Positions 26,977 through 35,269 of a stretch of DNA of 64,000 nt are shown here, piece after piece; the stretch's first letter is position 1; every line of letters begins with the position of its first letter. The notes beneath the pieces are model-generated. The model worked only from the letters and a program-made list of their open reading frames with translations, made no database searches and was not told where the DNA came from. The DNA comes from Pseudomonas marginalis. GTDB lineage: Bacteria > Pseudomonadota > Gammaproteobacteria > Pseudomonadales > Pseudomonadaceae. The stretch lies in the NCBI RefSeq assembly GCF_008692035.1, contig NZ_VTFG01000002.1, forward strand, positions 620,001 through 684,000, written 5' to 3'. The position numbers were made by a program, and so were the translations under genes.

Positions 26977-27939
26977 TCACGGCTTGGGGGTGGCCTTTTT
27001 TTCACCGCGCACCGACAGTGCGATGCGTTCGGCGGTGCCAATAGGTATTTCGCCGACCACAGTCACCATCATTTCGCCATCCACCGTATTCAAGCGACGA
27101 GATACAGCGACCGTGGGGCCTAATTGGGTGCGAGTCTCGGTCACGCTCACATCGCTGATCGGCTCGAGAAACACCGAGAAGCGCGCCAGTCCATCTTCAT
27201 ACATCAGGCTGTCGACCGTGGCCTTGGTATGGGGATCCTTGCGGGCGCTGCTATTGGTCAGCTGAAAGCCTGGCGGCAACCACTCCAAGTGCCACGCCTC
27301 GGTGGCCTCTACGGCCGCTGCCTTGGTGTCGCCGACGGCGATGGAGGTGCATTCGCCGCTGGGCTGCAAGTCGCGATCATTAGGCGTGGTGGAGGTGTCC
27401 AATCGAGTGAACTGAAAGCGCTCAAGCAACTGCCCTTGATCATTCAGCAGCAAGGATTTGAGCGGCAAGGCAGTTTCACGATCAAGATGCAGCTCAAAAC
27501 CGTAGCGGTATTGATCACGGGGTGTAATCGACACAATCACTGCATTACGACCGGCCACGCGAGATTTGCCGATAACGGCCAGTTCGTAGAATTGATTGAG
27601 TCTTTGCGGATCGAGGGCGCGCGAGGGCGCATCACGCGAATTGCCAAGGCCGGCGACAAGAGTGCCGCTGACGCACTGAGTACGACCGTCTATACGAACG
27701 ACTTCCTGAGCAGAACCATCGAGCTGCAAGAGCCGCTCACGGACCTGGCCATTCTGGACACGATGCCAGATGTCATGGGTAGAAAAACTGCCATTACGTT
27801 CGTAGACAAACGTACCTTGAAAACTTTGCTGCTGCTCTGCACGCCCAAGTCGAGTCAGCCAGTCTTGGGCGTCGTCGGCATGGGCGGGGAGTGCAAACCA
27901 ACCACTGAGCAATAAGGTAAGGAGCGGTATGGCGCGCAT
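26977..27939 (-). CDS. mucB: Periplasmic negative regulator of AlgU, MucB (RseB)
   Basis: 320 residues with a signal peptide (cleavage near LPAHA) and the two-domain LolA-like/RseB fold. MucB binds the periplasmic tail of MucA, protects it from AlgW cleavage and senses mislocalised lipid or LPS signals. It starts 16 bases after mucA. No mucC-like gene follows: only 234 bases without a good frame lie before mucD. Confidence 0.93.
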   Translation of the reverse strand: MRAIPLLTLLLSGWFALPAHADDAQDWLTRLGRAEQQQSFQGTFVYERNGSFSTHDIWHRVQNGQVRERLLQLDGSAQEVVRIDGRTQCVSGTLVAGLGNSRDAPSRALDPQRLNQFYELAVIGKSRVAGRNAVIVSITPRDQYRYGFELHLDRETALPLKSLLLNDQGQLLERFQFTRLDTSTTPNDRDLQPSGECTSIAVGDTKAAAVEATEAWHLEWLPPGFQLTNSSARKDPHTKATVDSLMYEDGLARFSVFLEPISDVSVTETRTQLGPTVAVSRRLNTVDGEMMVTVVGEIPIGTAERIALSVRGEKKATPKP

Positions 27940-27955
27940 AGGGCTCCTTAACGGA

Positions 27956-28543
27956 TCAGCGGTTTTCCAGGCTTGCAGCGCGAGCGTATGGCAGAGCGCT
28001 TTCAGTGCCTTTCAAGGCGGATTCCTGTGCGTGTTGGCGCAGGTAGCCTGGAAGACGCTGGTCCTGCCAGCCGGATTGCCCTTGCAGCACACCGTTGGCC
28101 ATAGGGCCGGTGGTGTCGGAGCTTTCCTTGTAGCCGGCCAGTACCGCTGGGCCTTTGACTTGCGGACCGGCCATGACCGGTTGCTGAGTCTGCTGGGCCA
28201 GTTCGGCACCGGCGATTTCGTCCTGGTTGTACAGGCGAACACCGGCCAGCACTGCAACAGTCACCGAAGCAGCCACTGCCAGGCGACCCAGGCTGCGCCA
28301 AGGGCCACGAGCAGCTTTTGCCGGAACGGCTTCATCAGCCAGCGCGGCAGAAACGGCCGCAGCAATATCCAGACGAGGGATTAGAAGATCCTTGTGCATC
28401 ACCGCCCGAGCGACTTGGTAACGAGACCAGGTATCACGGGTTTCGGCATCATCAAATGCATTGAGCACTCGACGAAGTTCCAGTTCATCCGCTTCGTTAT
28501 CCATCACTGCGGACAGCGATTCCTGCAGGGCATCACGACTCAT
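27956..28543 (-). CDS. mucA: Anti-sigma factor MucA
   Basis: 195 residues with the N-terminal cytoplasmic AlgU-binding domain (about 1-78, RseA_N), one membrane helix (about 84-102, LAVAASVTVAVLAGVRL) and a periplasmic domain that MucB caps. It is full length for the family, with no sign of the truncating frameshifts seen in mucoid clinical strains. ATG 28543 has GAGAGGAA upstream. It follows algU by 32 bases. Confidence 0.95.
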   Translation of the reverse strand: MSRDALQESLSAVMDNEADELELRRVLNAFDDAETRDTWSRYQVARAVMHKDLLIPRLDIAAAVSAALADEAVPAKAARGPWRSLGRLAVAASVTVAVLAGVRLYNQDEIAGAELAQQTQQPVMAGPQVKGPAVLAGYKESSDTTGPMANGVLQGQSGWQDQRLPGYLRQHAQESALKGTESALPYARAASLENR

Positions 28544-28575
28544 GGCGGTTCCTCTCTTGGCTGTCGCCGCTGTCT

Positions 28576-29157
28576 TTAGTTTTCCTGCAACAACGGTTGC
28601 AAGGCTTTATCGATGGCTTCCCGGGCCCGGAAAATCCGTGACCTTACAGTCCCCACCGGACACTGCATGACGCTCGCAATGTCTTCGTAACTCAGACCAT
28701 CGAATTCACGTAAAGTTAACGCCGTACGCAAATCTTCTGGCAGTTGCTGAATCGTGCGATGAACGGTGCCTTCGATCTCGTCGCGCAGCAATGCACGCTC
28801 CGGCGACTCGAGATCTTTGAGGCCGTGATCACCATCGTAAAATTCTGCATCTTCTGAACTTACATCACTATCCGGTGGGCGGCGTCCGCGAGACACCAGA
28901 TAGTTCTTCGCCGTGTTGATGGCGATGCGGTAGAGCCACGTGTAAAACGCACTATCACCGCGGAAATTGCCCAGTGCACGGTACGCCTTGATAAAGGCTT
29001 CCTGTGCAACGTCCTGCGCTTCATGGGTGTCGTGCACAAACCGCACGATCAACCCGAGAATTTTGTGCTGGTATTTCAGCACTAGCAGATCAAATGCTCG
29101 CTTGTCACCGCGTTGAACGCGCTCGACCAGCTGCTGATCCTCTTCCTGGGTTAGCAT
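28576..29157 (-). CDS. algU: ECF sigma factor AlgU (RpoE, sigma-22)
   Basis: 193 residues starting MLTQEEDQQLVERVQ, the expected AlgU length and start (two codons inside the longest frame). Region 2 includes VAQEAFIKAYRAL and TWLYRIAINTAKNYL; region 4 has SYEDIASVMQCPVGTVRSRIFRARE. It directs envelope-stress, osmotic and exopolysaccharide genes and is held at the membrane by MucA. An AlgU-type promoter lies upstream, so it is probably autoregulated. Confidence 0.96.
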   Translation of the reverse strand: MLTQEEDQQLVERVQRGDKRAFDLLVLKYQHKILGLIVRFVHDTHEAQDVAQEAFIKAYRALGNFRGDSAFYTWLYRIAINTAKNYLVSRGRRPPDSDVSSEDAEFYDGDHGLKDLESPERALLRDEIEGTVHRTIQQLPEDLRTALTLREFDGLSYEDIASVMQCPVGTVRSRIFRAREAIDKALQPLLQEN

Positions 29158-29216
29158 GAACACTCCTCGTTGTACTTGAAGGAGGCTTGCATAACTAAAC
29201 GATCAGGCTTGCAAAC

Positions 29217-29243
29217 ATAGACTCGGACTTTTCGCAAAAGTTC
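29217..29243 (-). promoter_or_regulatory. AlgU/sigma-E-type promoter of algU
   Basis: On the minus strand GAACTT (29243-29238) is followed after 16 bases by TCTAT (29221-29217), matching the ECF sigma-E/AlgU consensus GAACTT-N16/17-TCtga. It ends about 60 bases before the algU start, as expected for the autoregulated promoter. Confidence 0.8.
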
Positions 29244-29619
29244 TCCCCCTTCAAGCAAGTTTCCGGCATGCACTGATTTGGCACACACGAAAAACGCAGC
29301 GCGGGCAACGCCGGCTGCGCGAATAATCTTGTCGTCGGTTTTCTGACGCGTCCAATGCTCCCGACGGGCCAATAAACTCAACGTTTCCCAGCTTTCGGGC
29401 AACCTGCTATTGAGTCGAGGCTTATGCAAAAAGTTCCCATCTCAATAACCTGCCGATTTTACCCGAGCCGTGCACCGTAATCTCACATTGCCACGAATGC
29501 CCGGCTATTGTGCCGCTCCCCCCCTCTATATACTAGTGGCCCGTGTGACCCTTTGATTCGCCGATCCAGGCGTCCTGTTTGCGCCAGCCCTGTGGATCGC
29601 TTTTTGCGGAATCCTTCAA
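29244..29619. other. Intergenic region between divergent algU and nadB
   Basis: No supported gene. The left part should hold further algU promoters on the minus strand. The right part has a weak sigma-70-like pair for nadB, TTGTGC at 29508-29513 and TATACT at 29529-29534, with a short 15-base spacer. A C-run lies between these two hexamers. Confidence 0.35.
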
Positions 29620-31227
29620 ATGAGCCAACAGTTTCAACACGATGTCCTGGTGATCGGTAGCGGCGCGGCCGGCTTGAGCCTTGCACTTACCCTTCCCAGC
29701 CACTTGCGCATTGCCGTCCTGAGCAAAGGCGACCTGGCCAACGGTTCGACATTCTGGGCCCAGGGCGGTGTCGCCGCGGTGCTGGACGACACCGATACGG
29801 TGCAATCCCACGTTGAAGACACCCTCAACGCCGGCGGTGGCCTGTGCAACGAAGACGCGGTGCGCTTCACCGTCGAGCATAGCCGCGAGGCGATCCAATG
29901 GCTGATCGACCAGGGCGTGCCCTTCACCCGCGATGAACACGCAGGCAGCGATGACGGCGGCTTCGAGTTCCATCTGACCCGCGAAGGCGGCCACAGCCAT
30001 CGCCGTATCATCCACGCCGCCGATGCCACCGGTGCCGCGATCTTCAGGACCTTGCTCGACCAGGCCCGCCAACGCCCCAACATCGAATTGCTGGAACAAC
30101 GCGTCGCTGTCGACCTGATCACCGAAAAGCGCCTGGGCCTGCCGGGCGAACGCTGCCTCGGCGCCTATGTGCTCAACCGCGCCAGCGGCGAAGTGGATAC
30201 TTATGGTGCGCGCTTCACCATCCTCGCCTCCGGCGGCGCCGCCAAGGTCTACCTCTATACCAGCAACCCCGACGGCGCCTGCGGCGACGGCATTGCCATG
30301 GCATGGCGCTCGGGCTGCCGGGTGGCCAACCTGGAATTCAACCAGTTCCACCCCACCTGCCTTTATCACCCACAGGCCAAGAGCTTCCTGATCACCGAAG
30401 CCCTGCGCGGCGAAGGTGCACACCTCAAGCTGCCCAATGGTGAGCGCTTCATGCAGCGTTTCGACCCGCGCGCCGAGCTGGCTCCACGGGATATTGTCGC
30501 CCGCGCCATCGACCATGAAATGAAGCGCCTGGGCATCGACTGCGTCTACCTGGACATCAGCCACAAGCCCGAAGCGTTCATCAAGACCCACTTCCCGACC
30601 GTCTACGAGCGCTGCCTGGCGTTCAACATCGACATCACCAAAGGCCCGATCCCGGTGGTGCCGGCGGCGCACTACACCTGCGGCGGTGTGATGGTCGACC
30701 AACATGGGCGTACCGATGTACCCGGCCTGTACGCGATTGGCGAAACCAGCTTCACCGGCCTGCACGGCGCCAACCGCATGGCCAGCAACTCACTGCTCGA
30801 ATGCTTCGTCTACGCCCGCTCGGCCGCAGCCGACATTCTCGAACAACTGCCGCGCATCCCGGTGCCGGCCGCCCTGCCCCGCTGGGATGCCAGCCAGGTT
30901 ACCGACTCGGACGAAGACGTGATCATCGCCCACAACTGGGACGAGCTGCGGCGCTTCATGTGGGATTACGTGGGGATCGTGCGCACCAACAAGCGCCTGC
31001 AACGGGCACAGCACCGGGTGCGATTGCTGCTGGATGAGATTGATGAGTTCTACAGCAACTACCGAGTAAGTAGAGACCTGATTGAACTGAGGAACCTTGC
31101 TCAGGTAGCGGAACTGATGATCAGGTCTGCCATGGAACGTAAGGAATCTCGGGGTCTGCACTACACGCTGGACTATCCAGGGATGCTGTCAGAGGCGAAG
31201 GATACGATCCTTACACCGACCTTTTGA
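29620..31227 (+). CDS. nadB: L-aspartate oxidase NadB, chromosomal body with element-supplied C-terminus
   Basis: FAD enzyme oxidising L-aspartate to iminoaspartate, the first step of NAD synthesis. The 535 residues show the FAD-binding GSGAAGLSLAL, the TFWAQGGVAAV and HRRIIHA regions, and PAAHYTCGGV of the succinate dehydrogenase/fumarate reductase flavoprotein family. Everything up to 31061 is chromosomal style. After the 17-bp core at 31045-31061 the last 55 codons switch to AGA/AGG-type and other codons rare in the host, yet keep the protein nearly unchanged. The enzyme should therefore stay functional despite the insertion. The original 3' end sits at 37529-37720. Confidence 0.95.
   Translation: MSQQFQHDVLVIGSGAAGLSLALTLPSHLRIAVLSKGDLANGSTFWAQGGVAAVLDDTDTVQSHVEDTLNAGGGLCNEDAVRFTVEHSREAIQWLIDQGVPFTRDEHAGSDDGGFEFHLTREGGHSHRRIIHAADATGAAIFRTLLDQARQRPNIELLEQRVAVDLITEKRLGLPGERCLGAYVLNRASGEVDTYGARFTILASGGAAKVYLYTSNPDGACGDGIAMAWRSGCRVANLEFNQFHPTCLYHPQAKSFLITEALRGEGAHLKLPNGERFMQRFDPRAELAPRDIVARAIDHEMKRLGIDCVYLDISHKPEAFIKTHFPTVYERCLAFNIDITKGPIPVVPAAHYTCGGVMVDQHGRTDVPGLYAIGETSFTGLHGANRMASNSLLECFVYARSAAADILEQLPRIPVPAALPRWDASQVTDSDEDVIIAHNWDELRRFMWDYVGIVRTNKRLQRAQHRVRLLLDEIDEFYSNYRVSRDLIELRNLAQVAELMIRSAMERKESRGLHYTLDYPGMLSEAKDTILTPTF
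31045..31061 (+). other. attL core (17 bp) inside nadB
   Basis: Exact copy of 37529-37545. The base before and the base after differ between the two copies, so the identity block is exactly 17 bp. Upstream is host nadB, downstream is the element's recoded nadB end. Confidence 0.9.
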
Positions 31228-31442
31228 GGCACGTTAGGAGCCCATAGCGTAGCACCATAGGATCCCGGTTTGTAACAGCTTTGGCGCACATTTGTCCCAA
31301 CGCTGGGGTCCTTATCGCCTGCCCGCAAGGGTCCCTATCGTGCGCCTGGGCGTGGCGCGGGAGGCCCATGGGGGAATTTGATAAAGGTCCCTTCTTTAGA
31401 TGGGCACACAAATTATTCCCAAATTTTCCCGTTAAGACTTCC
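31228..31442. other. Element left-end non-coding region with candidate integrase arm sites
   Basis: No gene supported. It contains GTTTGTAACAG at 31268-31278 and TTTGTCCCA at 31291-31299. The same two words occur in the same order at the other end (37439-37449 and 37451-37459), inside the start of the integrase gene. A separate 12-base word, gggtcc[t/c]tatcg, is repeated at 31306-31317 and 31329-31340. These may be arm-type binding sites for integrase or an excisionase. Confidence 0.45.
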
Positions 31443-31529
31443 TCATAGGCCCCAAACGGCAACCATGAGACGGACCAGTAACGACACACCACAGAAGGCC
31501 AAGTAGGCGTCCCCTAAGGTGATCGTCAT
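31443..31529 (-). CDS. 28-residue hydrophobic peptide with strong ribosome site
   Basis: ATG 31529 is preceded by GGAGG with a six-base spacer, the best ribosome site in this end of the element. The peptide starts MTITLGDAYLAFCGV and continues as a single hydrophobic, probably membrane-spanning helix ending in VWGL. It lies downstream of the capsid-like gene and of the hairpin 31569-31594, in the same direction. Its size and hydrophobicity would suit a small lysis or membrane-acting peptide, but no family is recognised. Confidence 0.45.
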   Translation of the reverse strand: MTITLGDAYLAFCGVSLLVRLMVAVWGL

Positions 31530-31568
31530 ATGCAACCTCCAACTGAATCGATATAACATTACATAGAA

Positions 31569-31594
31569 TTTAGGGAGACCGAAGCCGCCCTAAA
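31569..31594 (-). terminator. Hairpin with UUCG loop after the capsid-like gene
   Basis: On the minus strand TTTAGGGCGGC-TTCG-GTCTCCCTAAA forms an eleven-pair stem with one mismatch and a stable UUCG tetraloop, 60 bases after the capsid stop. There is no long U-run. The position mirrors the terminator that follows the capsid gene in T7-like phages. Confidence 0.55.
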
Positions 31595-31654
31595 GTGAAT
31601 CGTTACCGTGAAGCTATTTTGTTATTGGATAACCCGACTGCCCTACTGTGCCCC

Positions 31655-32677
31655 TTAAGGAGCAACGGCAAAGACCAAACGCTTGATCATCTTGAAAGGC
31701 ACTGTCTCAGTCTGTAGACCTTGAGTGTCCAACTTCACACGGACCATGGCATTAGCCAGAATATCGAAGACACAGCGGATCTCAAGGTCCCAGCCTTGCA
31801 TAGCAGCATTACGTGTCGCCTCAACCTTCCAGATGTCGCCATTACGGCCCGTCCGGTAGCTCACTGAAGTGAAGGACTTAGGCAGCATAAAGACACCGTA
31901 GTCAGTACCTGAGTAGGCCTGTACGCCCGTCCCCAAGAGTTCCTGAGCATCCTCAAGGCCAGCACGTTGAGCGGCACGATTGAGCATAGGAGAGATGGCC
32001 GAAGGGATCAGGATGATGAAGTCAGCCACATCAACACCTACAGCAGGGTTAACGTGTTCGGCCAACATGTCCAAGATGTCCTCAGCCTTCTCAACAGGTT
32101 TGCCTGATAGTGCCCCAACATATGAGGTATCCACTGAAGGCGCTCCTACAAGTGCCCCAGCGACCTTGCCAGCAGCATGTAACTCAATGTCCAGTAAGAG
32201 CTTCTGACCAGTTTGCATCATGGACCCTTCAGTCCAACCAGCCTGGAGCGTATGGTCAAGCATGGTGATCCGATGGCTGATCAAGATGGCCTTTTCGGCG
32301 GCTTCAGTGAAGATGAATTCACCAGCCAGCACATCGGCCTTGTCTACAACCTGATTGTCCCAGTTCTCACGGGGATCAAAAGTCACCGATTGGTCGGCCA
32401 GGAGAGCGATCTGTTGCCCCGTGGCGTTAGAGCCATAAGGACGGAACTCACAAGGAGTCGCCTCTATGGCAGCTTCACGCCAATCCTCAGAGTTTAGATA
32501 CTCATCAAAGGCCTGGCTGATCGACTCGATGTAAACCGAAGTATCCGAAGCCGCCAGGAAGTCTTTACGGACCGGACCGGCATTGTATTGAATCTGCCCA
32601 CCATCAACCTGACCATAAGTATCGGACGTGATGGCGGTACTGTATGAGTCTGGTTTTTTGTTCTCAAAAGGTTTCAT
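31655..32677 (-). CDS. Putative major capsid protein (HK97/P22-coat-like fold inferred)
   Basis: 340 residues. The sequence has the general make-up of a phage coat protein: an extended N-terminus (about 1-45), a helix region around EAAEKAILISHRITMLDHTL (long spine-type helix), a stretch VADFIILIPSAISPMLNRAA typical of the A domain, and a C-terminal beta region (GTDYGVFMLPKSFTSVSYR). I recognise this by pattern, not by a firm family match. ATG 32677 is preceded by AGGAGAA. It follows a small charged protein in the position of a scaffold gene and is the last large gene of the operon. No portal or terminase is beside it. Confidence 0.65.
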   Translation of the reverse strand: MKPFENKKPDSYSTAITSDTYGQVDGGQIQYNAGPVRKDFLAASDTSVYIESISQAFDEYLNSEDWREAAIEATPCEFRPYGSNATGQQIALLADQSVTFDPRENWDNQVVDKADVLAGEFIFTEAAEKAILISHRITMLDHTLQAGWTEGSMMQTGQKLLLDIELHAAGKVAGALVGAPSVDTSYVGALSGKPVEKAEDILDMLAEHVNPAVGVDVADFIILIPSAISPMLNRAAQRAGLEDAQELLGTGVQAYSGTDYGVFMLPKSFTSVSYRTGRNGDIWKVEATRNAAMQGWDLEIRCVFDILANAMVRVKLDTQGLQTETVPFKMIKRLVFAVAP

Positions 32678-32746
32678 GTAGTTCTCCTAAAGTTGTTATA
32701 AATATCCTCAGCAAGACAAAGGACTATTCGTGTAATGGTTAGCTAA

Positions 32747-33145
32747 TTACCAGTCAACACTATTGCCTGACCGGGAACGTATAGCCTCACCATGAGAGCG
32801 GACCTTGGCGAACTTACGTTCCCGTTCAAGTCGCTTCTCTGCCTGCTCCTTAGGAGTGGACATATGGACACGATCAACAGCCTCTTGAGCCAATACTTGA
32901 CGGTCGCGTTCCCATCGCTCGACTTCCTGACGTTGCTCAAAGAGGAAGCGTGAGGCCTCAGGAACGGAACTTAGAGACAGTCCAGCATTATCAAAAGCCT
33001 CTGCGACCTTAGTGATACGGACACGATCCTTACCGGCCTGAAAGACCAATAGGGGCAGCATCACGGCCTCTGCAAAGGAGCGAGTGAGAGTCTGACCAAA
33101 CAACTCAACAGACTTAGGAGTTACGTTTGTGATATTGAGATTCAT
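32747..33145 (-). CDS. 132-residue charged protein upstream of the capsid gene, scaffold candidate
   Basis: No family recognised. The N-terminal third is mixed and hydrophobic (SFAEAVMLPLLVFQAG). Residues about 62-115 are highly charged and helical (FLFEQRQEVERWERDRQVLAQEAVDR, then KEQAEKRLERERKFAK), which predicts a coiled coil. ATG 33145 follows AGGAG. The gene lies 69 bases before the capsid-like gene on the same strand, where scaffolding proteins usually sit, so a capsid-assembly or capsid-size role is plausible but unproven. Confidence 0.6.
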   Translation of the reverse strand: MNLNITNVTPKSVELFGQTLTRSFAEAVMLPLLVFQAGKDRVRITKVAEAFDNAGLSLSSVPEASRFLFEQRQEVERWERDRQVLAQEAVDRVHMSTPKEQAEKRLERERKFAKVRSHGEAIRSRSGNSVDW

Positions 33146-33348
33146 GATTTATTTGTCTCCTGACATTGGTAAGGGAATCAGGCGCATAAGGAAGAGAAGA
33201 CCAGAAAGGCGGAGACCATACGTCTCTCCCTACTGATTCACTTCCAATGGCATCTCTGGATTTGTATTTCGGATAGTCCCATGCGCGGGACATTAGGTTA
33301 CTTTCAGCGCGGACTTATTGATTGATAATGGGATAAACCTGACAGTGA

Positions 33349-33549
33349 TTAGTCACCGTACTTACAGCCTACCTTGGCCAACTCCCGCTCAACCCAAAGC
33401 CTCTTAGTGGACTCTGTGGGCCTTGGAATACAGAACAGACCAGGAGCCTTATCTATTTCCAAAATTGCTCTCAGTGCTTCCCTGCGCATATCCTTAGGGG
33501 CATCCATCAATATGGTTTCCGTATAGGACACGGGCTTAAGCTGACTCAT
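33349..33549 (-). CDS. 66-residue protein of unknown function
   Basis: Starts MSQLKPVSYTETILMDAPKD; no family recognised. ATG 33549 overlaps the end of the Rha gene (stop at 33536), which suggests translational coupling, and is preferred to the longer frame to 33621. The protein is basic, with a helical middle (MRREALRAILEIDKA). The following 200 bases to the next gene contain only a possible 13-codon frame (33178-33219, preceded by GGGAG), too short to claim. Confidence 0.55.
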   Translation of the reverse strand: MSQLKPVSYTETILMDAPKDMRREALRAILEIDKAPGLFCIPRPTESTKRLWVERELAKVGCKYGD

Positions 33550-34384
33550 TGAGAGCCTGCTGTTTACGCTCATGGGCTTCACGCTGGACTTGATTAACGT
33601 CATTGGGACTATTAGCAACATCCCAAACGGTCATCCTCTCAGAACCAAAGCCCTTTATGTCTATCACATAGCCATCACTGTCGATTACAGGTCGAGGCTT
33701 GCGGTGTTCGATCAGTCCCTTGGCAATGTTCTCAGCGTTCGGTCGAAGCCACTCATTGATACCCTTGAGGGTGACCTTGAAGAGGTGGCCGGTCAGTTGG
33801 ATAGCCTTGTTGGACGTGGAGACCTCACGGACCCAGCCGCTCTTGGCGTACTTAGGGTGCATCCGAGTCAGATCCTTGCGCTTAGCTGCGCGCCCCGTGG
33901 CGATGAACATTTCCATCACCTTATCTGGGTTCGCTACGCCAGCCAGACGGCAGGCTTCACGCCACGTATAGCCCGTGGTGGTCCCTTTACGGACATGTTC
34001 GTCGTAGGCTGGTGCCATTGCATCGACTCGGGTTTGCAGGTCGATCAGCGTTTCCGTGATTGCCTGTGAGGCGAACGCCGGGTTGGCTGCCTGCTCAAGT
34101 TCGATCCAGCGACCGACCACCGTATAACGCAGTGCGGTGTCGTAACCCGTAATCAGTGTGAAGACCATTTGCTTATTCAAAATCAGCATACGGTACTGCT
34201 TACCACGGCTCTCAAAGGTCGACTCAGTGACGCCTTCAATTTGGCTCCTCAAAACTGAGGGGCGAGATTTCGAGACCAGTTCGATGACACTGTCAGCATC
34301 TCGCAAAACGTTGTCGTGACGCTTGCCAGTCATAGCGGCAATCTCGACGGTGGTCATGGTGATTTCTTTGATGTCGTTAAGCAT
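33536..34384 (-). CDS. Rha-family phage regulatory protein
   Basis: 282 residues. The N-terminal part (about 8-100) is a Rha/pRha domain: MTTVEIAAMTGKRHDNVLRD, then TFESRGKQYRMLILNKQMVF and GRWIELE. The C-terminal part (about 140-220) contains GYTWREACRLAGV, resembling the DNA-binding or antirepressor C-terminal domains attached to Rha/ANT proteins. ATG 34384 has AAAGGA upstream; the longer frame to 34441 is less likely. It is the first gene of the capsid operon, about 160 bases downstream of the nearest T7-like promoter. A control role in the switch from integrated to replicating state is inferred. Confidence 0.8.
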   Translation of the reverse strand: MLNDIKEITMTTVEIAAMTGKRHDNVLRDADSVIELVSKSRPSVLRSQIEGVTESTFESRGKQYRMLILNKQMVFTLITGYDTALRYTVVGRWIELEQAANPAFASQAITETLIDLQTRVDAMAPAYDEHVRKGTTTGYTWREACRLAGVANPDKVMEMFIATGRAAKRKDLTRMHPKYAKSGWVREVSTSNKAIQLTGHLFKVTLKGINEWLRPNAENIAKGLIEHRKPRPVIDSDGYVIDIKGFGSERMTVWDVANSPNDVNQVQREAHERKQQALNESA

Positions 34385-34541
34385 AGTAGTGGTGTCCTTT
34401 TTGAATGCTCCCTGAGTTCGCTTCCACAGGCCGACCGTCAAGACCCCACTACGGGCATCGACTATGGCTCAAGAAGCATTCAGAAAGACTTGACGTTGAT
34501 ATGAGCCCAGCGACGGGCGTTGAGACGTTGGATGTTGTGTT

Positions 34542-34561
34542 CCTAAACGTGAGGGTTAAAT
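34542..34561 (-). promoter_or_regulatory. T7/T3-like phage promoter, copy 1
   Basis: Minus strand reads ATTTAACCCTCACGTTTAGG. It shares TTAACCCTCAC with the T3 promoter AATTAACCCTCACTAAAGGG, and an AGGA initiation-like end at the right distance. It is the closest copy to the Rha gene, with about 160 bases of leader. Confidence 0.75.
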
Positions 34562-34691
34562 CAGGGCTCGCTGATCTCAGACCCCACACAGCAGAGCTAA
34601 TCAAGCAATCAGGAGAGAGCGCAAAGGCAATCTGAAGGATCCACGTAACAGACCATGCGGACCTCCCTGAGAGGAAGACTTAGCTGTATCC

Positions 34692-34711
34692 CCTTTATGG
34701 TGAGGGTTTTT
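34692..34711 (-). promoter_or_regulatory. T7/T3-like phage promoter, copy 2 (gh-1-like variant)
   Basis: Minus strand reads AAAAACCCTCACCATAAAGG followed by GG. The AAAAACCCTCAC part matches the consensus I recall for the Pseudomonas T7-like phage gh-1 (TAAAAACCCTCACTATGG). Confidence 0.7.
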
Positions 34712-35152
34712 AGTGGGTGTTTTGAATGAGCGACCAGGGAGAAGACTCAGAAGGTTTTAAAGGGCTGCTTAGCTGGGAGACTCAAGTGTCAAAGTTGACT
34801 CACAGCCATGGTCTTCATTGCGAAGCAAGAACCATAACTCAAGGTCTTTAAGTCAAAAGCAAAGATAATTTAATAGATAATATTATGATGCACTTCAAGT
34901 CTCTCTTTAGAAACTTAAAGATAAAAGCCCCTATATACTGAAGCATAATCTGAGAGCCCCAAACTCAGTTATGACCAGGACACACCTGGCTTACTTCAGT
35001 ACACGCCTGCTCCGACTACAGGCCACCCGAAGGCGTCATCATGCCAAGCTCTATGAGAGAGCAAGGGTCGGAATTGTGCAGCCTGGACATGCTACTTATG
35101 AGTAGCCAAACCAGGAAGCTATAGGAGGACTTAAGATTTCTTATGGTCGTCT

Positions 35153-35172
35153 CCTAAACGTGAGGGTTAATT
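35153..35172 (-). promoter_or_regulatory. T7/T3-like phage promoter, copy 3
   Basis: Minus strand reads AATTAACCCTCACGTTTAGG, then AGAC. The first 13 bases are identical to the T3 promoter and the start-site region AGGAGA resembles GGGAGA. It is the strongest of the four matches. Confidence 0.78.
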
Positions 35173-35269
35173 AAATCGGTTGACAAACCAACAGAAACCT
35201 CAGTCAAAACAGGGCGGCTCTACGTGAATTCCGCAAGGGCAACCCCTTACGAACTCCTCAGATCTCATT

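Noticed and set aside
31211..31492. 93-codon minus-strand frame at the element's left end
   Set aside because: Overlaps the end of nadB and candidate arm sites, has no ribosome site; the 28-codon frame at 31443-31529 has a far better start.
34405..34635. 76-codon plus-strand frame divergent to the Rha gene
   Set aside because: No ribosome site, overlaps a phage-type promoter, low-complexity composition.
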